Source of the DNA: Caulobacter sp. | GTDB lineage: Bacteria > Pseudomonadota > Alphaproteobacteria > Caulobacterales > Caulobacteraceae | Direction: 5' to 3' | Assembly (NCBI GenBank): GCA_014378155.1 | Contig: JACMOF010000130.1 | Span: 1-12,416, forward strand | Length of the DNA stretch: 12,416 nucleotides | Shown: piece after piece, positions 1-6,784 of the stretch | Layout: the number at the start of each line of letters is the position of its first letter | Numbering within the stretch: position 1 is the stretch's first letter | Made by a program: the position numbers and the translations under genes | The notes under the pieces: model-generated | What the model was told of the DNA's origin: nothing | What the model saw: only the letters and a program-made list of their open reading frames with translations | The model's database searches: none

Positions 1-27
1 CCCCGATTCCCATCCCACCTTGAACCC

Positions 28-2574
28 ATGAGCGACCGTTCCGCCGGATTGGCCCCTTCCAAGCTGACGGCCGTGCTGGGCCCGACCAACACCGGCAAGA
101 CCCACCTGGCCGTGGAGCGGATGCTCGGCCATGCCTCGGGGATGATCGGCCTGCCGCTGCGGCTGCTGGCCCGCGAGATCTACGACCGGATCGTCAAGCT
201 GCGCGGCAAGGCCTCGGTGGCCCTGATCACCGGCGAGGAAAAGATCGTCCCGCCGCGCGCCGCCTATTTCGTCTGCACCGTCGAGGCCATGCCCCTGACC
301 CGCGAGGTCGAGTTCCTGGCCATCGACGAGATCCAGCTGTGCGCCGATCCCGAGCGCGGCCATATCTTCACCCACCGGCTGCTGCACGCCCGGGGCAAGT
401 ACGAGACCATGCTGCTGGGGGCCGGGACCATGGCCCCGCTGATCCGCCGGCTGCTGCCCGACGCCGAGATCGTCAGCCGCGAACGCTTTTCGAACCTGAC
501 CTATGCCGGCTCCAAGAAGCTGACCCGCCTGCCGCGCCGCTCGGCGGTGGTGGCCTTCTCCACCGACGCCGTCTACGCCATCGCCGAGCTGATCCGCCGC
601 CAGCGGGGCGGGGCGGCGGTGGTGATGGGCTCCTTGAGCCCCCGCACTCGCAACGCCCAGGTCGCGCTCTACCAGTCTGGCGAGGTCGATTTTCTGGTGG
701 CCACCGACGCCATCGGCATGGGGCTGAACATGGACGTCGACCATGTGGCCTTCGCCGGCCTGCGCAAGTTCGACGGCACGCGCACCCGCTGGCTGCACCC
801 TCAAGAGGTGGCTCAGATCGCCGGCCGGGCAGGGCGCCATACCCGCGACGGCACGTTCGGGGTGACCGGCGACTGCGAGGAGATGGACGAGGACCTGGTC
901 GAGAGCGTCGTCAATCACCAGTTCGAGCCGGTGATGGGGGCCGAATGGCGAAATGCTCGGCTGGACTTCGGCAACCTGCCCAGCCTGTTGCGGTCGCTGG
1001 CCGAGCCGCCGCACCGCAACGGCCTGTCGCTGTCGGCCGAGGCCCTGGACGAGCGCACGCTGCGCAAGCTGGCCCAGCAGGAGGACGTGGTCGCCCGCTG
1101 CAAGGCCGACCGCTCGGCTTTGCTGCGGCTGTGGGACGTGTGCCAGACGCCGGATTTCCGCAAGACCACCGACGACGATCACCAGCGCATGGTCCGCACC
1201 CTGTTCGACGACCTGACCACCGGCCGCAAGCGTCTGCCGGAAGACTGGATCGCCGGCCAGTTCAAGGCCTTGGACCGAAACGACGGCGAGATCGACAGCC
1301 TGGCCGCCCGCCTCTCGGGGGTCCGCACCCTGAGCTACATCGCCAACCGTGGCGACTGGCTGCACAATCCGCAGCACTGGCAGGGCGTGACGCGGCAGCT
1401 GGAGGACCGGCTCTCCGACACCTTGCACGAGAAGCTGATGGCCCGGTTCATCGACCGGCGCACCAGCGTCCTGATGCGCTCGCTGGGCGATCGCGAGACC
1501 ATGCTGGCCGGGGTCGGCGCCGATGGGGCGGTGACCGTCGAGGGCCATGTGGTCGGGCGACTGACCGGCGTGACGTTCGTCCAGGAAAAGGGCGGCAGCG
1601 CGCTTGAGGAAAAGGCGCTGCGCAACACGGCCCAGCGCGCCGTGACGCCGGAGATCGCCCGGCGCCTGGGCAAGCTGGCCAGCGAGCCGGACGAGGCCTT
1701 CACCCTGACGCCCGACGGCGCGGTGTTGTGGAACGGCGAGGCGGCCGGGGCGGTGCGCGGTGGAGGCCCGCTGTTGTCCCCCCGCGCGAGACTGCTGGGC
1801 GAGCTGGGCGAGGCCTCGGCCCGCGAACGCGCCGAGCGGCGACTGGACGCTTTCCTGGCCGTCGAGATCGACCGCAAGCTGCCGGGCCTGCGCAAGCTGC
1901 AACGGGCCCTGTCGGGCGGCGCGCTTCGTGGCCTGCCGCGCGGTCTGGCCCATCGGCTGCTGGAGGCGGGCGGCGTGCTCGACAAGCAAGCCGTCGAGAC
2001 CGACCTGAAAGCCTTGAGCCAGGCCGAGCGCCGGACCTTGAAGGCGTTGGGCGCGCGGATCGGGGCGTTCAGCCTGTTCCTGCCCTCGGTGCTGCGTCCC
2101 GAGGCCGCCGCCTGCGCGCGCGCCCTGACGCCGGGCGTGTGGCAAGGGCAGAGCGAGCGGCTGGCGCTGGCGCCGTCCCCGACGCCGGACGCCCGCGCCC
2201 TGGCCGCCAACGGTCTGAGGCTGGTGGGCAAGTTCGTGGTCCCCGTCGAGATGCTGGAGCGGCTCGACGCCCTGCTGCGCGAGGGCCAGAAGCCCGGCGG
2301 CGTGGTGTTGACCGACACGGCCCGCGATACCCTGGGCTGGGCGCCCGCCGAGGCCGCCGCCGTGCTGCGGTTCCTGGACTACACGCCCGCCCTGCGCCCC
2401 AAGGACGGCGATCCGATCCTGTGGAAACGGCGCGGCGCCGTGCGGCGACCCGAGCCCACGGTTGCGGCTCGTCCGGACTCGCCCTTCGCCGCCCTGGCCA
2501 AGCTCACGGAGCCGCCGCCGCGCCGCAAGAAGCCGCGCCGTCGCACGCCCGCCCCGAAAGCCGTCGCCTCGTGA
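28..2574 (+). CDS. SUV3-like DEAD/DEAH-type RNA helicase
   Basis: This 848-residue protein is a superfamily 2 helicase of the mitochondrial SUV3 / bacterial helicase-related type, expected to unwind RNA with ATP in RNA turnover. Visible motifs are Walker A GPTNTGKTH (residues 18-26), the DEIQ form of motif II (100-103), motif V VATDAIGMGLNM (224-235) and motif VI QIAGRAGRH (263-271). The DEIQ box and the short spacing between the two RecA lobes fit SUV3 better than ordinary DEAD-box proteins. The long C-terminal half has no motif I can name and ends in a basic Pro/Arg/Lys tail (about 826-848), plausible for RNA contact. The ATG at 28 places Walker A at the normal distance; no clear Shine-Dalgarno is seen in the 27 bases available. 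The stop codon overlaps the next gene's start, suggesting translational coupling. RNA-decay function is inferred from family membership. Confidence 0.93.
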   Translation: MSDRSAGLAPSKLTAVLGPTNTGKTHLAVERMLGHASGMIGLPLRLLAREIYDRIVKLRGKASVALITGEEKIVPPRAAYFVCTVEAMPLTREVEFLAIDEIQLCADPERGHIFTHRLLHARGKYETMLLGAGTMAPLIRRLLPDAEIVSRERFSNLTYAGSKKLTRLPRRSAVVAFSTDAVYAIAELIRRQRGGAAVVMGSLSPRTRNAQVALYQSGEVDFLVATDAIGMGLNMDVDHVAFAGLRKFDGTRTRWLHPQEVAQIAGRAGRHTRDGTFGVTGDCEEMDEDLVESVVNHQFEPVMGAEWRNARLDFGNLPSLLRSLAEPPHRNGLSLSAEALDERTLRKLAQQEDVVARCKADRSALLRLWDVCQTPDFRKTTDDDHQRMVRTLFDDLTTGRKRLPEDWIAGQFKALDRNDGEIDSLAARLSGVRTLSYIANRGDWLHNPQHWQGVTRQLEDRLSDTLHEKLMARFIDRRTSVLMRSLGDRETMLAGVGADGAVTVEGHVVGRLTGVTFVQEKGGSALEEKALRNTAQRAVTPEIARRLGKLASEPDEAFTLTPDGAVLWNGEAAGAVRGGGPLLSPRARLLGELGEASARERAERRLDAFLAVEIDRKLPGLRKLQRALSGGALRGLPRGLAHRLLEAGGVLDKQAVETDLKALSQAERRTLKALGARIGAFSLFLPSVLRPEAAACARALTPGVWQGQSERLALAPSPTPDARALAANGLRLVGKFVVPVEMLERLDALLREGQKPGGVVLTDTARDTLGWAPAEAAAVLRFLDYTPALRPKDGDPILWKRRGAVRRPEPTVAARPDSPFAALAKLTEPPPRRKKPRRRTPAPKAVAS

Positions 2575-2858
2575 TCGAGGAAGACGCCGGCTGCTGCCGC
2601 GCCGACCTCTGGCTGTGGCACGCCCGGTTCTTCAAGACCCGCTCGATGGCCGGCCGCTTCGTCGAGGAAGGCCGCATCCGCCTGACGCGGGCCGGCGCGG
2701 AGAGCCGCATAGACAAGCCCTCGCGGGGCTTGCGGGTCGGCGACGTGCTGGTGTTCGCGATCGGTGGCCGGCTGATCAACATCCGCGTCATCGGCTTCGG
2801 CGAACGACGCGGACCGACGACCGAGGCGCGGGCGCTGTATGAAGTGGTGGAAGGATAG
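2571..2858 (+). CDS. S4-domain RNA-binding protein (Hsp15/RlbA-like)
   Basis: This small 95-residue protein is almost entirely one S4 RNA-binding fold. The core CRADLWLWHARFFKTRS (residues 9-25) is the typical first S4 helix; a DKPSRGLRVGDVLVF segment (48-62) and a GERRGPTTEARALYE segment (77-91) match the family's conserved C-terminal part. Such proteins bind structured RNA, often rRNA, and the Hsp15 relatives act on stalled 50S subunits; the precise target here is unknown. The chosen start is a GTG whose last two bases form part of the helicase TGA (4-nt overlap), since no ATG lies upstream of the S4 core in a sensible place. The open frame extends far upstream only because high GC removes stops. 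The pairing with an RNA helicase suggests a shared role in RNA metabolism (inference). Confidence 0.88.
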   Translation: MIEEDAGCCRADLWLWHARFFKTRSMAGRFVEEGRIRLTRAGAESRIDKPSRGLRVGDVLVFAIGGRLINIRVIGFGERRGPTTEARALYEVVEG

Positions 2859-2863
2859 AGATC

Positions 2864-2885
2864 CTCACCCGGTGGGGGGAGTTTT
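2864..2885 (+). terminator. Probable Rho-independent terminator of helicase-S4 operon
   Basis: CTC-A-CCC (2864-2870) pairs with GGG-G-GAG (2875-2881) around a GGTG loop, with one A/G mismatch, followed directly by TTTTA. It starts 6 nt after the S4 stop codon. The stem is short and the T-run has only four bases, so efficiency is uncertain. Confidence 0.5.
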
Positions 2886-2912
2886 AGGGTCGGTCGTGGG
2901 ATGGGCTGGCGG

Positions 2913-3020
2913 CTAGAGCATTTTTCGAGCGAAGTGGCTCCGGTTCGCGTGAAGAAAAATGCGTCAAAACAGAAAATTAGAGCTCATGGCCTGACGCAGT
3001 CAGGTCGGGAAATGCTCTAG
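2913..3020. repeat. 108-bp imperfect palindromic intergenic repeat
   Basis: The element is bounded by perfect 11-bp inverted ends, CTAGAGCATTT (2913-2923) and AAATGCTCTAG (3010-3020). The interior has further partial symmetry: two ATTTTT/AAAAAT-type blocks (2919-2925 and 2954-2960), then a second TTAGAGC block near 2987. Dispersed repeats with a TAGAGCATTTT end and a GAAGTGG...CCGGTTCGCGTGAAGAAAATGCG-type core occur in many alphaproteobacterial intergenic regions, so I take this as one copy of such a family (from memory, not searched). It lies between the S4 gene terminator and the 3' end of the minus-strand GGDEF-EAL gene, with no coding capacity. Confidence 0.65.
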
Positions 3021-3048
3021 TTACCCCCCTCCGCCGGCTCCCCCCACC

Positions 3049-3080
3049 CCTCCCCCCCCACGGGCCCCCACGGGGGGAGG
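3049..3080 (-). terminator. G/C hairpin just past GGDEF-EAL gene
   Basis: CCTCCCCCC (3049-3057) pairs with GGGGGGAGG (3072-3080) over a 14-nt loop, 2 bp beyond the stop codon of the minus-strand gene. No T-run follows on the minus strand, so it is either a GC-only terminator or a 3'-end stabilising hairpin. The poly-C tract (3023-3059) can pair in several registers. Confidence 0.4.
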
Positions 3081-3082
3081 AT

Positions 3083-5161
3083 TTACGTCCCAAACCGCTC
3101 CAGATAGCCCGGCGCCATCTCCGCCGGCATCGGCCGCGAGAAGTGGTAGCCCTGGATCTGGTCGCAGCCGTAGCCGGCCAAGGCGTCCAGTTGGGCCTGA
3201 TCCTCGACGCCCTCGGCGACCACCTTCATGCCCATGCTGGAGCCCAGGGTGATCACCGCCTTGACGATCGCGGCGTCCTCGATGTTCTGGACGAAGGACT
3301 TGTCGATCTTCAGCCGATCGATCGGGAAGTGGCGCAGGTTGGCCAGACTGGCGTAGCCGGTGCCGAAATCGTCGAGCGCGATCATCACGCCGGCCTTGTG
3401 CAGGGCGCGAACGGTGTCGGCGACCATCTCCGCGCCCCAGCCCATATAGACGTTCTCGGTCACCTCGATGGTCAGGCGACTGCAGGGCACGTTCCAGCGG
3501 GCCAGGCGCTCCTGCACCTCCTCGGCCAGCCGGCCGGAGCGGAACTGGGCGGCCGAGATATTGACCGCCACCCGGCCAAATTCGACGCCTTGGTCCATCC
3601 AGTCGCGCATCTGCTTCAGCGCGCTTTCAAACGCCAGGTCGCCCAGCTTCAGCGACAGGTCCTGGTCCTCGAAGGCGGCCATGAAGCGGTCGGGCGTGAG
3701 AATGCCTTGCTCGGGATGGTCCCAACGCATCAGGGCCTCGAAGCCGGCCACGCTGTTGGAGGCGAGGTCGATCACCGGTTGGTAATAGAGCACGAACTCC
3801 TTGGCGGTGATCGCCGCGCGCACGTCGCGCAACAGCTCGATCCGCTGTTCGAGCGACGAGCGCATGGCCGGGGTGAAGACCACGCTGCGGTTGCGGCCCT
3901 CGTCCTTGGCCCGGTAGAGCGCGATGTCGGCGTTCTTGATCATGTGGCTGGGGTCGGCGTCGAGGTCGCCGTGCAGGGCCGCCCCGATGCTGGCGCTGAC
4001 CGAGAAGCTGCGGCCCGCGTGCTCGATGGGCCGACGCAGCAGTTCCTGCAGGGCCGCCACCGGCCGCATCATGTCGGCCTCGGAATGCAGGCCGCGCAGG
4101 ATCACCGCGAACTCGTCGCCGCCCAACCGGGCCACGGTGTCGCCGGCCCGGAAGGCCGCGTGCAGCATTTCTGACAATCGCTTGAGCAGGGCGTCGCCGG
4201 CGTCGTGGCCGAGGGTGTCGTTGATGTCCTTGAAGTGATCGACGTCGATCATGATCAGGCCGAACAACTCGCCCACCAGCTCCGAGGCGTCGACGGCCTC
4301 CTGGAACTTACGCTGGAAATACGCTCTATTCGGCAGGCCGGTCAGCGGGTCCTTGAAGGCCAGGGTCTCGACCGCCTCGGTCGCGCGGCGGCGGTCGGTG
4401 ATGTCCTTGAACAGATTGACCAGTCGCTCGGGCTTGCCGTCGGCGCCGAGGAACTTCTTCCCCACCGACCGGACCCAGGTCTCGACCCCGTCGTCGCGAT
4501 TGAGGCGGAACTCGAAGACCTGCGCCTCGCCGTCCTTGCGATTGCGCACCAACTCGGCGACCCGCTCGAGGTCATCGGGGTGAACGATCTCCAGGGGGTC
4601 GATCTTGAAGGTGCACCACCTCTCCAGCTCGGGAGAGGTGTTGGAGCAATAGACCTCGCCGGTCTTCAGGTCGTATTCGCGGACCATCAGGTCGTCCAGC
4701 TCCAGCGCCATCTTCAGGCGTTGCTGATCGCGTTCGGCCTTGAGGGCAGTTTCGGCGAAGCCGCTGACGTCGCGCGCTGTGATCACTACAGCCTGGGTGC
4801 GACCGCCCTCCAGCCGGGTGGCGGCGAATTCGGTACGCCAGATGCGCGGTTCGCCGCCGTTCACCGCGATGGAGCGATAGCGCGAGAACGGCTCGCCGAA
4901 CGCCACGCAGCGCTCCAGGCTCTCGACATCCTCGGGGCTGAGCAGGGCGCGGCGGAAGTCGTCACCGATGCCCATGTCCTGCGGCGTCAGGGCGTGGTCT
5001 GTCCAGCCGGCGCTGACGGCGGTCAGGCGAAAGGCGTCATCGAGCAGCGCCGCGGCGAAGGGCGCGTGGCGGACGAAGGTCTCGAAGGCCTCCATCTGGA
5101 AGCCGGGGCTTTGGTCGCCGCGTCCGGCCGAAACCGGATGGCGAACCGCTGTGCTCGTCAT
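3083..5161 (-). CDS. PAS-PAS-GGDEF-EAL cyclic-di-GMP signalling protein
   Basis: This 692-residue cytoplasmic protein has two sensory PAS-like segments (about 20-130 and 157-259), a diguanylate cyclase domain (about 268-430) and a phosphodiesterase domain (about 445-690). Both catalytic signatures look intact: GGDEF at 347-351 with an RAGD inhibitory I-site exactly five residues before it, then EAL at 475-477, DDFGTG at 597-602, the late AEGVEDQ glutamates and [10 protein letters not shown]. It could therefore make and break c-di-GMP; which activity dominates cannot be read from sequence. No membrane segment is seen. The open frame continues 49 codons upstream of the ATG at 5161, but that stretch does not resemble protein and covers the AT-rich promoter-like region, so I prefer 5161. 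No strong Shine-Dalgarno is present; a 6-bp inverted repeat sits just before the start. It is divergent from fdxA. Confidence 0.92.
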   Translation of the reverse strand: MTSTAVRHPVSAGRGDQSPGFQMEAFETFVRHAPFAAALLDDAFRLTAVSAGWTDHALTPQDMGIGDDFRRALLSPEDVESLERCVAFGEPFSRYRSIAVNGGEPRIWRTEFAATRLEGGRTQAVVITARDVSGFAETALKAERDQQRLKMALELDDLMVREYDLKTGEVYCSNTSPELERWCTFKIDPLEIVHPDDLERVAELVRNRKDGEAQVFEFRLNRDDGVETWVRSVGKKFLGADGKPERLVNLFKDITDRRRATEAVETLAFKDPLTGLPNRAYFQRKFQEAVDASELVGELFGLIMIDVDHFKDINDTLGHDAGDALLKRLSEMLHAAFRAGDTVARLGGDEFAVILRGLHSEADMMRPVAALQELLRRPIEHAGRSFSVSASIGAALHGDLDADPSHMIKNADIALYRAKDEGRNRSVVFTPAMRSSLEQRIELLRDVRAAITAKEFVLYYQPVIDLASNSVAGFEALMRWDHPEQGILTPDRFMAAFEDQDLSLKLGDLAFESALKQMRDWMDQGVEFGRVAVNISAAQFRSGRLAEEVQERLARWNVPCSRLTIEVTENVYMGWGAEMVADTVRALHKAGVMIALDDFGTGYASLANLRHFPIDRLKIDKSFVQNIEDAAIVKAVITLGSSMGMKVVAEGVEDQAQLDALAGYGCDQIQGYHFSRPMPAEMAPGYLERFGT

Positions 5162-5163
5162 GT

Positions 5164-5177
5164 GTCGGGTTCCCGAC
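5164..5177 (-). promoter_or_regulatory. Short inverted repeat abutting the GGDEF-EAL start codon
   Basis: GTCGGG-TT-CCCGAC is a perfect 6-bp inverted repeat ending 2 nt before the ATG (minus strand). It replaces the usual ribosome-binding position and is followed upstream by an AT-rich stretch (5178-5235). It could be an operator or a translation-masking hairpin; no known motif is recognised. Confidence 0.35.
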
Positions 5178-5352
5178 TTATTGTTTATTTTCCTCTGCTT
5201 GGTTGTGACCGAGCTTCGATAATAAAGGGTAACGTAACAGCGATATGCGGCGATCCATCGCGCTCGAAAGGCTCGGGTATGAGATTTCCTCGCCTCGCCA
5301 GCAGCCAAGCCGCATTGACAAGCGCCCCCGCGACTTCGAAAACGCGGCCTCC

Positions 5353-5388
5353 GCGCCCAAGCCGCCCAAGCCGCCCAAGCCGCCCGAG
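5353..5388 (+). repeat. Four tandem 9-bp units upstream of fdxA
   Basis: GCGCCCAAG, CCGCCCAAG, CCGCCCAAG and CCGCCCGAG follow one another without spacing, ending 16 nt before the fdxA ATG. They lie in the fdxA leader and could vary in copy number by slippage. No protein-coding role is supported, although one reading frame gives [10 protein letters not shown]. Confidence 0.8.
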
Positions 5389-5404
5389 AAACTCCGAGCC
5401 CTCG

Positions 5405-5746
5405 ATGACCTACATCGTTACCGACGCCTGCATCAAATGTAAGTTCATGGACTGCGTCGAGGTGTGCCCGGTCGATTGCTTCTATGAGGGCGAGAATTTC
5501 CTGGCCATCAATCCGGACGAATGCATCGACTGCGGCGTCTGCGAGCCCGAATGTCCGATCGACGCTATCAAGCCCGACACCGAGGACGACCCCGACGGCA
5601 AGTGGCTGCGGATCAATTCTGACTACGCCAAGATCTGGCCGAACATCACCGTCAAGGGCACGCCGCCGGCCGACCGCGAGGACTTCGAGCGCGAGACTGG
5701 CAAGTTTGAAAAGTACTTCAGCGAAAAACCCGGCAAGGGCTCCTAA
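5405..5746 (+). CDS. fdxA: 7Fe ferredoxin FdxA ([3Fe-4S][4Fe-4S])
   Basis: This 113-residue cytoplasmic electron carrier resembles Azotobacter ferredoxin I. Cysteines lie at 9, 12, 17, 21, 25, 40, 43, 46 and 50. By comparison with that family, C9, C17 and C50 would hold the [3Fe-4S] cluster, and C21, C40, C43 and C46 the [4Fe-4S] cluster (CIDCGVC at 40-46); C12 and C25 are the usual extra cysteines. The acidic C-terminal half ([13 protein letters not shown] onward) is characteristic of FdxA. The start is fixed by conservation of [13 protein letters not shown]; the frame is open far upstream only because of high GC. There is no obvious Shine-Dalgarno, only a purine-poor leader with 9-bp tandem repeats. 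The fdxA-carD neighbourhood is commonly seen in alphaproteobacteria; the physiological redox partner is not known. Confidence 0.96.
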   Translation: MTYIVTDACIKCKFMDCVEVCPVDCFYEGENFLAINPDECIDCGVCEPECPIDAIKPDTEDDPDGKWLRINSDYAKIWPNITVKGTPPADREDFERETGKFEKYFSEKPGKGS

Positions 5747-6123
5747 GTCCGCTGGCGTCCCTGGCGCCTAGAGCTTAACCATTTTCCCCTCGCGGCTCGG
5801 CTCACCCCCGCCGAACCAGCGCGGGCGGCTAAACAGGCTGCAAGCCTTTCATCAAGCTGAATTTTATGATATTGTAGGTTTCGACGTAAAGGTCGCGATG
5901 ACTCGCGCCTGCCCGTCTTGTGAACGATGTCAGCCGGGAAACCGGCGCGCCCGATCGAAGGCGAAGGGTGACTTAAGAACTATTCCAAATCCCAACCGGT
6001 CTTGGCCCCGCACCCCTTTCGCGGTCGGGTCCCTATCGGCGTTTGGACACTTGATTTGGAAACCCTGTAAGCCCGAGTGGAACGGCGTTTTGGGCCTGGC
6101 CCGAACTTATTGAGGACGAACGA
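5747..6123 (+). other. 377-bp intergenic leader between fdxA and carD
   Basis: No convincing gene is present. It holds an AT-rich patch (about 5853-5890), a GCCGG-GAAA-CCGGC stem-loop (5933-5946) with a GNRA tetraloop, an AT-richer patch (5973-5992) and a possible promoter (6043-6071). A 71-codon open frame (5898-6113) does not look like protein. I see no clear terminator after fdxA, so read-through into carD is possible. Confidence 0.5.
6043..6071 (+). promoter_or_regulatory. Possible sigma-70-type promoter for carD
   Basis: TTGGAC (6043-6048) and TGTAAG (6066-6071) are separated by 17 nt, with the expected start about 45 nt before the carD ATG. Both boxes are partial matches only, so this is a weak call. 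A good Shine-Dalgarno, GAGGA (6112-6116), sits 7 nt before the ATG at 6124. Confidence 0.25.
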
Positions 6124-6645
6124 ATGAGCAAGAGCGGTCTGGAATTCTCGGTCGGCGATCACGTCGTTTATCCCGCGCATGGCGTGGGCACCATCCGGGG
6201 TGTCGAGACCCAGGAAGTGGCCGGGATGTCGCTCGAGGTCTATATCATCACCTTCGACCACGAAAAAATGACCCTGCGCGTGCCGACCAAGAAGGCCAAG
6301 ACCGCCGGTCTGCGCCCGCTGGCCGAAGGCAACACCGTCAGCCAGGCCCTGACCACCCTGAAGGGCCGCGCCCGCGTCAAGCGCACCATGTGGTCGCGTC
6401 GCGCCCAGGAATACGAAGCCAAGATCAATTCGGGCGACCTGATCTCGATCGCCGAAGTGGTGCGTGACCTGCACCGCGCCGAGAACCAGCCGGAACAGTC
6501 CTATTCGGAGCGCCAGCTGTACGAATCGGCGCTGGACCGCATGGCCCGCGAAGTGGCCGCGATCGAGCGCATCGACCGTGAAGCCGCCATCGGCATCCTG
6601 ACCAAGTCGCTGGTCAAGGCCCCGGTGGCCGCCGCAGCGGCCTGA
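6124..6645 (+). CDS. cdnL: CdnL/CarD-family RNA polymerase-binding transcription regulator
   Basis: This 173-residue protein has the N-terminal CarD/TRCF RNA-polymerase interaction domain (FSVGDHVVYPAHGVGTI, residues 8-24, through about 70) and the helical C-terminal domain of the CdnL group (RRAQEYEAKINSGD, AEVVRDLHR, SYSERQLYESALDRM). Members bind the RNA polymerase beta subunit and stabilise open complexes, especially at rRNA and growth genes. The protein ends KAPVAAAAA; in Caulobacter an Ala-Ala end of CdnL is known to be a ClpXP degradation signal during starvation, and this tail is compatible with that. GAGGA 7 nt upstream supports the ATG at 6124. It is transcribed with or after fdxA and ends in a strong hairpin at 6666-6701. 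It lacks the DNA-binding half of Myxococcus CarD, so CdnL is the better name. Confidence 0.95.
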   Translation: MSKSGLEFSVGDHVVYPAHGVGTIRGVETQEVAGMSLEVYIITFDHEKMTLRVPTKKAKTAGLRPLAEGNTVSQALTTLKGRARVKRTMWSRRAQEYEAKINSGDLISIAEVVRDLHRAENQPEQSYSERQLYESALDRMAREVAAIERIDREAAIGILTKSLVKAPVAAAAA

Positions 6646-6665
6646 GTCTGATCTGCTGAACTCCA

Positions 6666-6701
6666 GGAAACGCCCTCGGACCCTGGTCCGGGGGCGTTTC
6701 C
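6666..6701. terminator. Strong hairpin between convergent cdnL and dctA, likely bidirectional terminator
   Basis: GGAAACGCCC (6666-6675) pairs perfectly with GGGCGTTTCC (6692-6701); a T-G wobble and CGGACC/GGTCCG (6677-6682/6685-6690) extend the stem to 17 pairs with a tiny loop. The A-rich and T-rich arms give a U-rich 3' side on either strand. It lies 20 nt after the cdnL stop and 83 nt past the dctA stop. Confidence 0.8.
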
Positions 6702-6784
6702 ATGTCACCTTGCGGACGGACCCGGGCGCGCTGTCGGCACGCCCGCTTTGGGCTCTGTCTTCAAGCAAGGCTTACCGAGGAAGC

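Noticed and set aside
339..1607. 422-codon plus-strand ORF in another frame
   Set aside because: Shadow of the SUV3-like helicase; Arg/Ala/Pro-rich with no motif.
1335..2318. 327-codon minus-strand ORF
   Set aside because: Ser/Arg/Pro-rich antisense frame of the helicase C-terminal half.
3143..4174. 343-codon plus-strand ORF
   Set aside because: Antisense to the GGDEF-EAL gene, whose motifs are unmistakable; no domain is recognisable in this frame.
5245..5442. 65-codon ORF with [10 protein letters not shown] overlapping the fdxA start
   Set aside because: No ribosome-binding site; the Pro repeat comes from the 9-bp DNA repeat and the frame overlaps conserved fdxA codons.
5898..6113. 71-codon ORF ending 10 nt before the cdnL ATG
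   Set aside because: No ribosome-binding site, codon use unlike neighbours and no recognisable fold; its stop overlaps the cdnL Shine-Dalgarno, so a leader peptide is conceivable but unsupported.
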